DNA of 64,000 bases, from contig NZ_FQZB01000011.1 of assembly GCF_900141845.1 (NCBI RefSeq), positions 204,249-268,248 of the forward strand, read 5' to 3'. Origin of the DNA: Clostridium cavendishii DSM 21758 (lineage in GTDB: Bacteria > Bacillota > Clostridia > Clostridiales > Clostridiaceae). Position 1 is the first letter of the stretch; every line of letters starts with the position of its first letter. Made by a program: the position numbers and the translations under genes. The notes under the pieces are model-generated. The model was not told where the DNA came from, searched no databases, and worked only from the letters and a program-made list of their open reading frames with translations. Shown one piece after another: positions 9,255-19,012 of the stretch.

Positions 9255-12200
9255 TTAATCAAACAGCACATCTAAATCCTCCTGCGAAATATCTACAGAA
9301 GCAAAATCTGATGGAGTAAATTCTTTTACATCTTTGTTCATGCATTTTTCTTTAATTAATTTTAATGTACTTATATAAGTATCTATTAATTTTTGAATTG
9401 TTTCTTCATTAAATTTATTCTTACTGTAGGTAACATTTATTTTTAATTCTTTATTCACTATCATGGCTACTATATCAATTAATGCTGTTAACGAATTTTC
9501 TTCATCGCTATTTAGCCCAAATTCAATACTAGATAAACTTAACTTTTCTTTATTCACAATATTATCAAAATCACCTAGGTAGTTGAACCTTACAAGTTTA
9601 TTTTGTAATTCAGCTATTTGATTTTTTAAGAATCTAATAGTTCCATAATTAAATCCTTGATTCGGTATATTTCTTAGTTGTTCTTTTATAGACTTTATGT
9701 TTCTTTCTATATCATTAGATTCAACTTTGAAATATGCTGGGTACATACTTGTAAACCATCCTACAGTTCTTGATATATCAATATCACCACCTATATTCTC
9801 TCTTCCGTGTCTTTCAAATTCGATTACTACCTCATCATTCTTCGTTATACTATTGATAGTAAGAATTAGTGCCATAACTAATACTTCATTTAGATTCATA
9901 CTATAAATTTCATTTACACCCTCTATTAAAGAATTTAGTGTATCTGCATCTAAAATTCCCTTGAACTCTTGTGATGTCTTCACTATATCTTTACCTTTAT
10001 TAAAGTCTATTGGATAGTTAAAGTTACTATTATAAATATTGTTCCAATAGGATATTTCATTTTGAAAATCTTTTTTACTATATGTTATTAGTTCATTAGA
10101 CCATTCTTTAAATGAGTAAGTTTTCATTGGTAACGATATTTCATTTCCTTTTTCTAAATTATTTAATATAGTTACAAAATCATTTAATATTACTCTCCAA
10201 GATACTCCATCCACTACTAAATGATGAGCTATGAATAATAAAGCTTGTTTTTTATCTTCTAAGTCAAACATAATTACATTAAATAAAAGACTATCCTCTA
10301 TATCAAAACTAACATTAGCCTTATCAATTAAATATTCAACATTCTTAAATTCTTCATCATAATAAACTTCCTTTAAATCAATATATCTAAATGCTTCTAT
10401 TACATTTAAATGTTTGTCATTATAGTATAATTTCTTAGTCTTCCTATTATAGTTAATTCGTAATCCATCATGATGTTTAACTAAGTTGTTTACAGCTATA
10501 ATAACCTTCTTTATATCTAAGCATTTGTTATATTCTAATAATACATATTGATTATATAAATTTTCATTTTCAAATTTTTGATTAAAGAACCATTCTATAA
10601 TGGGGGTATTTTCTATTTCTCCATAACTTTCATCTTGACTTATATTTACTGTTTCTTTCCCCGTTTCTATGGCTTCTGCTATTTTTTGAATAGAATCGTA
10701 AGATAGAATATCTTTTACTTTAATGGTTAACCCCTTATTCTTAAGCTTCGAAGATATTTGAATAGCTTTTATAGAATCTCCTCCAAGTTGATAATAGTTG
10801 TCATTCATGCTTACATTCTCAACCCCTAATATCTCCTCAATAACCTTAACTAATTCCTTTTCTGAAGAAGTACTATAGTTAACAAACTCCTTGGTAACAT
10901 CTACCTTTTCCGGAAGTAATGAGTAATCAATTTTCCCATTTACGGTTAATGGTAGCCTATCCATAAATATAAAGTTAGTTGGTACCATATATTTAGGTAA
11001 AAATTTTAATAGCCATTCGTTTAATTCACTTTCATTAATTTGTCTATTCTTCACAATATAGGCATTTAATAATTTATTTCCTAATAGATTTTCCTTAAAT
11101 ACAACAACAGCATCTTTAACAAATTCATTTTCAGTTAAATGTTTTTCTATCTCTCCTAATTCAATTCTATGACCTCTTATTTTTACTTGATTATCAACTC
11201 TACTCACATATTCAATAGTTCCATTTTCTAAATACCTTGCAGTATCTCCAGTCCTATACATCCTCTTTCCTTCTATAAATGGATTTTCAATAAATCTTTC
11301 CTTAGTTAACTCTTCTCTATTTAAATATCCTCTGGCAACACCATCTCCTGATACATAAAGTTCACCTACAAATCCTGTTGGAATTGCATTTAATTCATTA
11401 TCTAGTATATATACTTGGACATTATCGACTGGATAACCTATTGGTACTGATATACCCTGATTTTTTTCTTCATCATATTTGCATATCATACATCCTACCA
11501 CAGTTTCAGTAGGTCCATATTCATTGTATATCTCTATATTCTTGCCAAAGCTATTGTAAACTGCTTCTGCTAAATTTACTTTTAAATCTTCTCCTCCAAC
11601 AATAAAACGCTTTATATTAGATTTTGTATTATCCATATCTTTTAGCAAAGTTAAATGTGCAGGAGTAAGCTTTAACACTGTTACTTTATTTTCTCTTAAT
11701 ATCTTATATAGAACAAATTCTGTTTCATCATTATCATAAACAACAATTTTATTACCTGAAATTAATGGCGTAAATATAGATGTTATAGTTAAATCAAATG
11801 ATATTGATGAATATAATGCCATTATTTCATTATCATCTTTTAAGTACATCTTATTAGCCCACCATATATAATTTGTAAGACCTTTATGTTCAATCATTAC
11901 GCCCTTTGGCCTTCCAGTTGAACCTGATGTATAGATAATATAAGCTAAATCATCTAAATCATTAGTTTTCACTAAATTTTCTTTATTATATATATCTAAA
12001 TTTATGTCTTTTACATTGATTACAGTTATTCTCGATTCAATAATCTCTTCTATTTTTAAATTTGTTAATACTATATTACTTTTGGAATCTTCAATCATAT
12101 AACTTATTCTTTCTATTGGATAACTTGGATCAATAGGTAGATATGCTGCTCCTGCCTTTAGAACTGCTAAAATGCTTACTATCAGATCTATTGAGTTAGT

Positions 12201-13739
12201 TTCAATAATTACTACAATGGATTTTTTATTTATTTCTTTTTCTCTTAAGTAATTTGCTAATTGATTTGCCTTTTCGTTAAGTTGTTTATATGTTAATTGC
12301 TGTGAATTAAACTCTACTACAACCTTATCAGGTTTTTTAATTACCTGATCTTCAAACAATTCATTTACCATTTTCTTTGGATAATACTCAGTTGTTGAAT
12401 TCCAATCATATACCTTGCATTTTCTCTCTTCTTCATTAATAAGTTTTATTTCATTAACTTCAAGTTTTTCATCTTTTATTACCTGATTGATTATATTAAT
12501 CATAGATGCATACATTGTTTTAATTTCGCCATCCGTATATTCCAAAATTTTATAATCAAAATCCAACTCTATATTTTTATTATCTAATTCTTTAACTATA
12601 ACCTGTAATGAGTAACTTTGATTTCCACAGTAATATTCTTCAACCTCTGCTTTTATACCATTTATATTACTTTCGTATTTAGAGTTATAGTAATTTACAG
12701 ACATTTTAAATAAGCTGTTATAGTCATCTTTACTTAAATCTAAATCCTTAATTAGAAAGTCATAAGGATATTTTTGATGCACTAAACAAAGTTTAAAATC
12801 CTTATTAATCCGCTTTATTAAGTCTTCAATATTTGATTCTCTATTTAATTTAAATCTAAAAGGTAAAGTACTTGTGAACATACCTATCATACTCTTTTGA
12901 TTCTTGCTAGTTCTATTAAAAACTGGCGTTCCTATTACTATATCATTCTTATATGTACTTTTATTTATATAGATAAGTAGTATTGCTATAAAGAAAGTAT
13001 TTAAAGAACACTTTTTATCAATAATAAAATTTCGAATTATATTTGATAAATCATTATCAACATTAAAGCACTGTCTTTTTCCTTCTAAACTATTTGATGT
13101 ATTGTATAAAAATTCTTCTGGCATATTATTAAATTTTTCTTTCCAAAAGTTCTTATTTTTTATAAACCTTTCTGAGCTCAAATATTCTTTTTCTTCTTCT
13201 ATAAAATCTATATATGAAGAACATTCCTCTGTATCAAACTCTCTATTATTTACAATACTTGTGTATATTTTACATATTTGGCTTTGTATTAACGTAATTC
13301 CCCATCCATCACATATAATATGATGGATTTTAAGTAGCACTCCAAATTCATTGTCACTTATTTTATATATAGCAAAATAATATAATTTACTATCATCTAA
13401 ATTAAAATTTTTTTCAAATAATCCCTTTACCCATTTTTTATGTTCATTTTTAGGTTCCTCATAATTTGTAAAATTTACAAACTCTATGCTTTCATATTCA
13501 AATTTTTTAACATATTGTACCGGTTCATTGTTTCTTTCATTAAATCTTAACCTAAGCCCATCGTTATCCTTTATTATGATATTTAGAGTTTGTTCCATAC
13601 ATTTAACATCTATATTTTTATTTATTTTTAAACATCCACCTATATTATGTAGTTGTGAGTCTGTGTTAATTTTCTCTATATACCATATTCTCTTTTGCGG
13701 ATGTGTTAATTTGTAGCAGTCTCTCTTCTTCTCATTCAT
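9255..13739 (-). CDS. Single-module NRPS, C-A(Asn)-T-E, ClbN-like
   Basis: The 1494 residues form one module. Condensation domain: 1-430, catalytic HHIICDG at 139. Adenylation domain: about 455-940, with YTSGSTGRPKG near 610 and the A10 motif NGKIDYSLLP. Carrier domain: LGGDSIKAI near 985. Epimerization domain: about 1040-1480, HHLVVDGVSW near 1175, RTVGWFTSMYP, FNYLGDF. The ten specificity residues, aligned by eye to GrsA, read D-L-T-K-I-G-E-V-G-K, the published asparagine code. With epimerization this predicts D-Asn, and a leading C domain suggests N-acylation, as in ClbN, which has the same domain order. There is no terminal thioesterase, so release must come from a partner. In the E domain the usual EGHGRE reads ERHGRE. 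AAGGGG lies 7 nt before the start, directly after a type II thioesterase pseudogene. Asn specificity is a strong inference; the acyl chain is unknown. Confidence 0.93.
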   Translation of the reverse strand: MNEKKRDCYKLTHPQKRIWYIEKINTDSQLHNIGGCLKINKNIDVKCMEQTLNIIIKDNDGLRLRFNERNNEPVQYVKKFEYESIEFVNFTNYEEPKNEHKKWVKGLFEKNFNLDDSKLYYFAIYKISDNEFGVLLKIHHIICDGWGITLIQSQICKIYTSIVNNREFDTEECSSYIDFIEEEKEYLSSERFIKNKNFWKEKFNNMPEEFLYNTSNSLEGKRQCFNVDNDLSNIIRNFIIDKKCSLNTFFIAILLIYINKSTYKNDIVIGTPVFNRTSKNQKSMIGMFTSTLPFRFKLNRESNIEDLIKRINKDFKLCLVHQKYPYDFLIKDLDLSKDDYNSLFKMSVNYYNSKYESNINGIKAEVEEYYCGNQSYSLQVIVKELDNKNIELDFDYKILEYTDGEIKTMYASMINIINQVIKDEKLEVNEIKLINEEERKCKVYDWNSTTEYYPKKMVNELFEDQVIKKPDKVVVEFNSQQLTYKQLNEKANQLANYLREKEINKKSIVVIIETNSIDLIVSILAVLKAGAAYLPIDPSYPIERISYMIEDSKSNIVLTNLKIEEIIESRITVINVKDINLDIYNKENLVKTNDLDDLAYIIYTSGSTGRPKGVMIEHKGLTNYIWWANKMYLKDDNEIMALYSSISFDLTITSIFTPLISGNKIVVYDNDETEFVLYKILRENKVTVLKLTPAHLTLLKDMDNTKSNIKRFIVGGEDLKVNLAEAVYNSFGKNIEIYNEYGPTETVVGCMICKYDEEKNQGISVPIGYPVDNVQVYILDNELNAIPTGFVGELYVSGDGVARGYLNREELTKERFIENPFIEGKRMYRTGDTARYLENGTIEYVSRVDNQVKIRGHRIELGEIEKHLTENEFVKDAVVVFKENLLGNKLLNAYIVKNRQINESELNEWLLKFLPKYMVPTNFIFMDRLPLTVNGKIDYSLLPEKVDVTKEFVNYSTSSEKELVKVIEEILGVENVSMNDNYYQLGGDSIKAIQISSKLKNKGLTIKVKDILSYDSIQKIAEAIETGKETVNISQDESYGEIENTPIIEWFFNQKFENENLYNQYVLLEYNKCLDIKKVIIAVNNLVKHHDGLRINYNRKTKKLYYNDKHLNVIEAFRYIDLKEVYYDEEFKNVEYLIDKANVSFDIEDSLLFNVIMFDLEDKKQALLFIAHHLVVDGVSWRVILNDFVTILNNLEKGNEISLPMKTYSFKEWSNELITYSKKDFQNEISYWNNIYNSNFNYPIDFNKGKDIVKTSQEFKGILDADTLNSLIEGVNEIYSMNLNEVLVMALILTINSITKNDEVVIEFERHGRENIGGDIDISRTVGWFTSMYPAYFKVESNDIERNIKSIKEQLRNIPNQGFNYGTIRFLKNQIAELQNKLVRFNYLGDFDNIVNKEKLSLSSIEFGLNSDEENSLTALIDIVAMIVNKELKINVTYSKNKFNEETIQKLIDTYISTLKLIKEKCMNKDVKEFTPSDFASVDISQEDLDVLFD

Positions 13740-14374
13740 TTCAATTCCCCTTTTGAAACATTTTCTAATGCAATTAATGCTTCATTTATAATCTTACTTA
13801 TATTTTCAGCATTATTATTTATAAAAAAGTATTTTTTCAAAAATGTAAATATTAAAATATCACATTAAATTCTATTTCTTTCTTCCTTATATTTATAATT
13901 ATTAAGAATTCTGAAATCACTATGAATGATTTGCATAAATAAGATTAAAAACTCTTTATTATTATAAACTTCTTCTAACATAACACCTAAATCAATTACT
14001 TCTTTTATAAACTCATCATCTGATAAAGTATGAATATTTCTTTTTTCTTTCAATATCTAGTGCTTAATGCCCTTAGAAAAACATATACATAGACCTTCTA
14101 ATGTTTTCATTATTTATTTTATAATATGACTCATAAGCTAATATTCTTCCTATGTCATGACTATAAATTTAATATTCCTCATCTATAATTTCTATATTTA
14201 TTACTTTAAAAATATTGCCTACAGCTTCTTCTAATATTTCATAAAACTTTTTGTCAAGACGGTGTCCTTTCCCCTTAAGTTCCATTGATTTTAACTGTAT
14301 ATATGAATTTAAATATTTTTTCATTTATAAAATACTAAACCCGCCACACCTAAATATGAACTAATAGTTTTCAT
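13740..14374 (-). pseudogene. Decayed type II thioesterase (NRPS editing enzyme)
   Basis: Fragments spread over two frames line up with the whole length of a GrsT/SrfD-type thioesterase. The start is MKTISSYLGVAGLVFYK (14374-14321). A frame change follows into KKYLNSYIQLKSMELKGKGH and LEEAVGNIFKVINIEI (14324-14172). A TAA at 14169-14171 precedes IYSHDIGRILAYESYYK, where the family has the serine motif GHSMG; here Ser is replaced by Asp. More stops follow MYMFF and GH. A second frame change leads to HTLSDDEFIKEV...NNYKYKEE (to about 13890), then TAA, CDILIFT, an apparent internal deletion, and FFINNNAENISKIINEAL. The last TGA touches the NRPS start, and GAGG precedes the ATG, so it was once translated in the operon. 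The 62-codon open frame at 13865-14053 is one surviving piece, not an independent gene. Confidence 0.85.
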
Positions 14375-14401
14375 AGTACTTACCTCATAATTTCCTATAT
14401 A

Positions 14402-16153
14402 TTATATTAAAATTCCTTTTTTTCTTAAGTTTTCAAGTCTTTTTGTCAAAAGAGTATTAATATCACTTTGCAATAGCTCTACTACTTTGTTAAATAATTT
14501 TGTTTTTATATCGTTAATCAAAACTTCTTTTTCTATATTTATACCGCTTTTTCTTTCAGCTATTATCTCATTAACAATATTCAATTTTAGTAGTTCATCT
14601 GCTGTTAGTTTAAGATATTCAGCAATCTCTTTAGCTCTACTTGAATCCCTAAATAATATGGAAGCACACCCCTCTGGAGAAATGATTGAATAAATTGAAT
14701 TTTCCAACATAAACATCCAATCAGCCACTCCAATAGCCAAAGCTCCACCACTTCCTCCTTCACCTGTAATTATTGAAATTATTGGAACTGCTAATTTTGT
14801 AAACTCTTTTATACAATTAGCAATAGCAGATGCTTGTCCCATTTTTTCCGCTTCTATTCCACCATCTGCACCTGGAGTATCAATAAAACACACTACTGGT
14901 ATTCCAAACTTTTCAGATAATTTCGCTACCCTAATAACCTTTCTATATCCTTCTGGTTTAATCATACCAAAGTTTCTAATTATATTTTCATCTAAATTCT
15001 TACCTTTTGCACTTAATATAGCTGTAACAGGAATTCCATTAACAGTTCCTATACCCGTAACAATAGATTTATCATCCATGGAAATTCTATCTCCATGCAA
15101 TTCAATAAAATTATCAAATATATTATTTTTATAATCTTCAAAATTAGGTCTATTAGGGCTTCTAGCTAATTTAACTCTTTCCCATGCACTTATATTTATA
15201 AGTGCATTATTGCTTATATTTTTATCTTCACTTACCTCAACAGTAAGTTTACTTTTGTTATCTCTGACGCTCTCAATGTATACCTCAATAATATCTGCTA
15301 TTGTATTTCTTAATTTTCTCCTTTCGCATAAAATATCAACATGACCACTTTCTAAGTGAAATTCAGATGTCTGAAAATCACTTATAGTATTATTAAAGTT
15401 TTTACTCACTCTTTTTCCTGCAAATCCTATCGTTGCATTTGGCTCTGCTATAATAACATCTGCAATAGATGCAAAGCTTGCCATTACTCCTCCTGTAGTT
15501 GGATCAGTTAATATACTTATATACATCAATCCTTTACGATTATGATCTTCTATAGCTGAAACAACCTTAGCCATTTGATAAAGTGATATAATTCCTTCTT
15601 GCATTCTAGCTCCTCCCGAAGCTGAAAAAATCACAATAGGTTTATCTTCTTTTGTAGCTCTTTCTATCATTCTAGTTAGCCTCTCTCCAACTGCTGCCCC
15701 CATACTTCCCATAATAAATCTGTAATCCATTACACCAAAATAAACTTCATTATCAAGAATTTTACCTTTACCTGTTATAACAGCTTCATTAATATCCAAT
15801 TCTTCTTTAAGCTTTTTCAATTTATTATCATAACCAGGAAATCCGATTAAATTTCTGCTAATTATATCTTCATCAAATAAAACTAACTCTTTTTTATCAA
15901 ATATCAGATTTATTCTTTCTACAGCATTCATCCTAAAATGGTAATTACAGTGATTGCATACTTTATTATTTTTAATTAATTGCAAATAATTGAATTTTTT
16001 ATTGCAATTAGGACAATTAATTGAATTATGATTGACTTCTTTATCTAATTGAACTGTTGAAGTATTTTGTTCTTTAGATGCAGAACTAACTGAAAACTCT
16101 CTTAGCCCTAAATATTTTTTCCGATTATTTATTATTTGAAACCATTCACTCAT
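14402..16153 (-). CDS. accDA: Acetyl-CoA carboxylase carboxyltransferase, beta-alpha fusion
   Basis: The protein (583 residues) joins both carboxyltransferase subunits, which transfer CO2 from carboxybiotin to acetyl-CoA to give malonyl-CoA. The AccD part (to about 290) begins with a four-Cys zinc finger (CPNC...CNHC near 48-70) and carries SGGARMQEG. The AccA part (about 300-583) carries KPEGYRKVIRVAKLSEKFG, FIDTPGA and GEGGSGGALAIGVAD. Both halves look intact. The gene follows accC by 25 nt and ends 28 nt before the thioesterase remnant, so the carboxylase genes and the NRPS genes were laid out as one operon. It may serve fatty acid synthesis generally, or supply malonyl-CoA for the NRPS product; the sequence cannot decide. 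Confidence 0.94.
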   Translation of the reverse strand: MSEWFQIINNRKKYLGLREFSVSSASKEQNTSTVQLDKEVNHNSINCPNCNKKFNYLQLIKNNKVCNHCNYHFRMNAVERINLIFDKKELVLFDEDIISRNLIGFPGYDNKLKKLKEELDINEAVITGKGKILDNEVYFGVMDYRFIMGSMGAAVGERLTRMIERATKEDKPIVIFSASGGARMQEGIISLYQMAKVVSAIEDHNRKGLMYISILTDPTTGGVMASFASIADVIIAEPNATIGFAGKRVSKNFNNTISDFQTSEFHLESGHVDILCERRKLRNTIADIIEVYIESVRDNKSKLTVEVSEDKNISNNALINISAWERVKLARSPNRPNFEDYKNNIFDNFIELHGDRISMDDKSIVTGIGTVNGIPVTAILSAKGKNLDENIIRNFGMIKPEGYRKVIRVAKLSEKFGIPVVCFIDTPGADGGIEAEKMGQASAIANCIKEFTKLAVPIISIITGEGGSGGALAIGVADWMFMLENSIYSIISPEGCASILFRDSSRAKEIAEYLKLTADELLKLNIVNEIIAERKSGINIEKEVLINDIKTKLFNKVVELLQSDINTLLTKRLENLRKKGILI

Positions 16154-16178
16154 TTAATTTCCCACCTACTGTGATATT

Positions 16179-17522
16179 TTAATTATTTATTAAATCATTT
16201 AGAATAGAAGTATTATGTCTATCCATTAGAAATTGCTCATTATTAAGCATTTTAAGTAAAAATTCAATATTAGTCTCTACTCCATCAATAATAAATTCAC
16301 AAAGACCTCTCTTCATCTTTCTAATACATTCTTCTCTATTATTTCCATAAACAATTAGTTTTGCGATATTTGAATCATATAACGGAGAAATTCTCATTCC
16401 TGTATATATTGATGAATCCACTCGAATTCCATTACCACCAGGAATATTTAAATTTTTTATTATACCAGCACTTGCAGAAAAGTTTTTTTTCGGTTGTTCT
16501 GCATTAATTCTGCACTCCATTGAATGACCTCTAAAAATGATATCCTCTTGCTTATATTCAAATCTTTTACCGCATGAAATCTTTATCTGCTCTTTTACTA
16601 TATCCATATTACATACAAGTTCAGTTACAGAGTGCTCCACCTGGAGTCTGGTGTTCATTTCCATAAAATATATGTTTTTATATTTATCAACTAAAAATTC
16701 TATGGTACCTGCATTTACATAATTACATTTTAATGCAATTTCCTTAGAAAAGTCATATATCTTACTTCTAAGTTCATCATTCAATATAGTGGCTGGAGAT
16801 TCTTCAATCACTTTTTGGTTTTTCCTCTGCATACTGCAATCACGTTCACCTAAAATTAGTATATTTTTATATTCATCTGCTAAAATCTGAACTTCTATAT
16901 GTCTTGGTTCACTAATATATTTCTCAATATAAGTCTCATTATCATTAAATGACCTTTTAACTTCCTTTCCACAAAGGACAAAATTACTCTCAAATTCTCC
17001 CTCATTGTATACTTTCCTGATTCCTCTTCCTCCTCCACCATTTGTAGCCTTAATAATTACTGGATATCCAATCCCTCCTGCTAAAATCTTTGCTTTATCT
17101 TTATCAACTACCACTTCTTCTGCTCCAGGAATTATTGGTATTCCTAAGTTTTTTACATAAGTTTTTGCATTTATCTTATTTCCCATTAATTTAATTACAT
17201 CTGATGAAGGCCCTATGAATTTTATATGGTTCTCCAAACACATCCTAGCAAATTCGTAGTTTTCTGCTAAGAAACCATAACCCGGATGTATTGCATCTAC
17301 TTCATAAGCTTTAGCTACTTCAATTATTCTACCTATATTCAAATAACTTTCACTTGCATTTGCCGGCCCAATACAAATAGCTTTATCAGCAATCTTTACA
17401 TGCATACCATCCTTATCCTTAGTGGAATATATAGCTACAGTTTCAATTCCCATCTCTAGGCAAGTTCTAATTATTCTTACTGCAACCTCGCCTCTATTAG
17501 CTATCAAAATACGCCTAAACAT
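16179..17522 (-). CDS. accC: Biotin carboxylase subunit of acetyl-CoA carboxylase
   Basis: AccC carboxylates the biotin on AccB using ATP and bicarbonate. At 447 residues it has normal length. Visible are the N-terminal biotin carboxylase domain (RILIANRGEVAVRIIRTC), the ATP-grasp glycine loop IKATNGGGGRGIRKV, the catalytic region LGERDCSMQRKNQKVIEESP, and EMNTRLQVEHSVTE. The start overlaps the accB stop by 8 nt (ATGTTTAG), which indicates translational coupling. No fab gene is present in this operon, unlike the usual clostridial fatty acid cluster. Confidence 0.96.
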   Translation of the reverse strand: MFRRILIANRGEVAVRIIRTCLEMGIETVAIYSTKDKDGMHVKIADKAICIGPANASESYLNIGRIIEVAKAYEVDAIHPGYGFLAENYEFARMCLENHIKFIGPSSDVIKLMGNKINAKTYVKNLGIPIIPGAEEVVVDKDKAKILAGGIGYPVIIKATNGGGGRGIRKVYNEGEFESNFVLCGKEVKRSFNDNETYIEKYISEPRHIEVQILADEYKNILILGERDCSMQRKNQKVIEESPATILNDELRSKIYDFSKEIALKCNYVNAGTIEFLVDKYKNIYFMEMNTRLQVEHSVTELVCNMDIVKEQIKISCGKRFEYKQEDIIFRGHSMECRINAEQPKKNFSASAGIIKNLNIPGGNGIRVDSSIYTGMRISPLYDSNIAKLIVYGNNREECIRKMKRGLCEFIIDGVETNIEFLLKMLNNEQFLMDRHNTSILNDLINN

Positions 17523-17940
17523 CTTCTTCCTTACTTTCCTTTATTATAAATAATGGTTGATTATATTCAACAAATTCATTGTCTTTGATTAAAACTTCAG
17601 TAATAAGGCCATTTTTATTGCAAGTAATTTCATTTAACATTTTCATAGCCTCGACAATACATAAAACTTCTCCCTCTTTAACTTCATCCCCAACAGCATA
17701 ATTCTTACATTTTGCTTTGTTTTCCAAAATCCTTACATTACCAACTAATGGTGATTTGATTATATATTTCTCATTAATGTTAACGTCTTCATCATCGGCA
17801 AGATTTACCTTTTTTACATTAGTAAAGCTATTTTTATAATCTTCAATTCTCAATTTGAAATTGTCGCTTTCTACATAAATATTAAGGAGTTCATATTGTT
17901 TAAATAACTTTATAATTTGTTCTATTTTTTCAATCTCCAA
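17515..17940 (-). CDS. accB: Biotin carboxyl carrier protein
   Basis: Small carrier of acetyl-CoA carboxylase. The C-terminal biotinyl domain has VEAMKMLNEI, with the lysine that takes biotin; the N-terminal part is a helical linker. I choose the TTG at 17938-17940 (MEIEKIEQ) because GGAGGTGA sits 6 nt upstream; the frame can be extended to 17961. It is the first gene of the leftward accB-accC-accDA-thioesterase remnant-NRPS-exporter series. The promoter should lie just upstream, within the 3' end of the PPTase remnant, but I could not fix its boxes. Confidence 0.92.
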   Translation of the reverse strand: MEIEKIEQIIKLFKQYELLNIYVESDNFKLRIEDYKNSFTNVKKVNLADDEDVNINEKYIIKSPLVGNVRILENKAKCKNYAVGDEVKEGEVLCIVEAMKMLNEITCNKNGLITEVLIKDNEFVEYNQPLFIIKESKEEDV

Positions 17941-18031
17941 TCTAGTCACCTCCAAAAACAATTTTACTTATAAATATTATTAAAAAATTGTCTTCTATAT
18001 TCATTCTAAAATATTCATCAATTAAACTTTT

Positions 18032-18570
18032 TTACTCTATGCTTATCATATTACTAAAAATTTTATTATCAAACGAACATACTGCTACTTTATAAACCGA
18101 CTCTATGTCAAAGTCTGCGCCTTATATTCCTTATTCCTAATCACTTTAATACCTTCATATTTATTAAATTCAATACAAAATGAATTTAATTGCATTATAA
18201 TTCTTGTCCACAACATTTAATATAACACTCTTTTAATGTCCATATTTCATAAAACTTATATAATTGAAAATTCAAGTCTTGATTGACAATAGTATCAACC
18301 TCCTTTGCTGTAAAGAACTTCTTAATTATCTCTTCGTACTCAATATGTTTTACATCTTAGATATCAATTCCTATAGTTTTATTATTAACAGCGTATAATA
18401 CATAATCTCAAGAATTGGATATGTTAAAACTAAATTTTTAATAATCTTTTAAATAAGGCTTACCATATTGATTTTGTTTGAATTTTATATGTCCATTATT
18501 AATTTTAAACTTTTCAATTATTATTGAGCTTATTATATTTCATATTTTTACAGTATTTTCGCAAAACTTA
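18032..18570 (-). pseudogene. Decayed Sfp-type phosphopantetheinyl transferase
   Basis: Translated leftward, one frame gives KFKQNQYGKPYLKDY, stop, KFSFNISNS, stop, DYVLYAVNNKTIGIDI, stop, DVKHIEYEEIIKKFFTAKE, then FYEIWTLKECYIK. This is the Sfp order (FNISHS, GIDIE, WTLKESYIK) with in-frame stops between the blocks. After a further stop and two frame changes the C-terminal part can still be read (KYEGIKVIRNKEYK, then SVYKVAVCSFDNK) up to a TAA near 18032. The N-terminal 50-60 residues are not recognisable. It lies just upstream of accB, on the same strand as the NRPS operon, and so was probably part of the cluster. The intact PPTase at 1-506 may have taken over its role. Confidence 0.88.
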
Positions 18571-19012
18571 CTATTAATTCAATTATACTACATTTTTCGT
18601 TTTTTTCAACCAATATTGGAAAATACAAGCATATAAAGTTGTTTTATAATTATTCAAATCTTAAACAATTTGAACTTATATAAAAATATTATTTCCCACA
18701 AAACTTTTTTATTGTAACCCATTACCAATTTTCATATAATATATCTTATAAATATTAATGATAATATAGTGATATCCATAAGCCTCAAAAAGAAAAAATA
18801 AAAGTTTAAAACCTAAATCAAATAAAAAACTAAACTATACCATTAAAACACTTTGATTAAATACTAATATTAATGAAGTTATAATGCATGATGTTGATAA
18901 ATTATATATATTGAAAATTCTTAAAGGCTATAGCCAATCCAAGATATATTATTAGCTAAGTAATTTATATACTAGAAATAAGATTTAAAGTTATTGAACC
19001 TAAATCTGAAGC
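18571..19012. other. Gene-less AT-rich stretch
   Basis: No open gene. A short plus-strand segment near 18900-18950 reads KILKGYSQSKI before a stop, faintly like a helix-turn-helix from a transposase or regulator. It is too short to name. The rest is low-complexity AT sequence. Confidence 0.5.

Noticed and set aside
13865..14053. 62-codon open frame as a stand-alone small gene
   Set aside because: Its translation matches the middle of type II thioesterases, and the flanking sequence gives the rest of that protein with stops and frame changes, so it is a fragment of a pseudogene.
18880..18960. Insertion sequence remnant
   Set aside because: Only a dozen residues look like a helix-turn-helix, with no inverted repeats or further transposase sequence.
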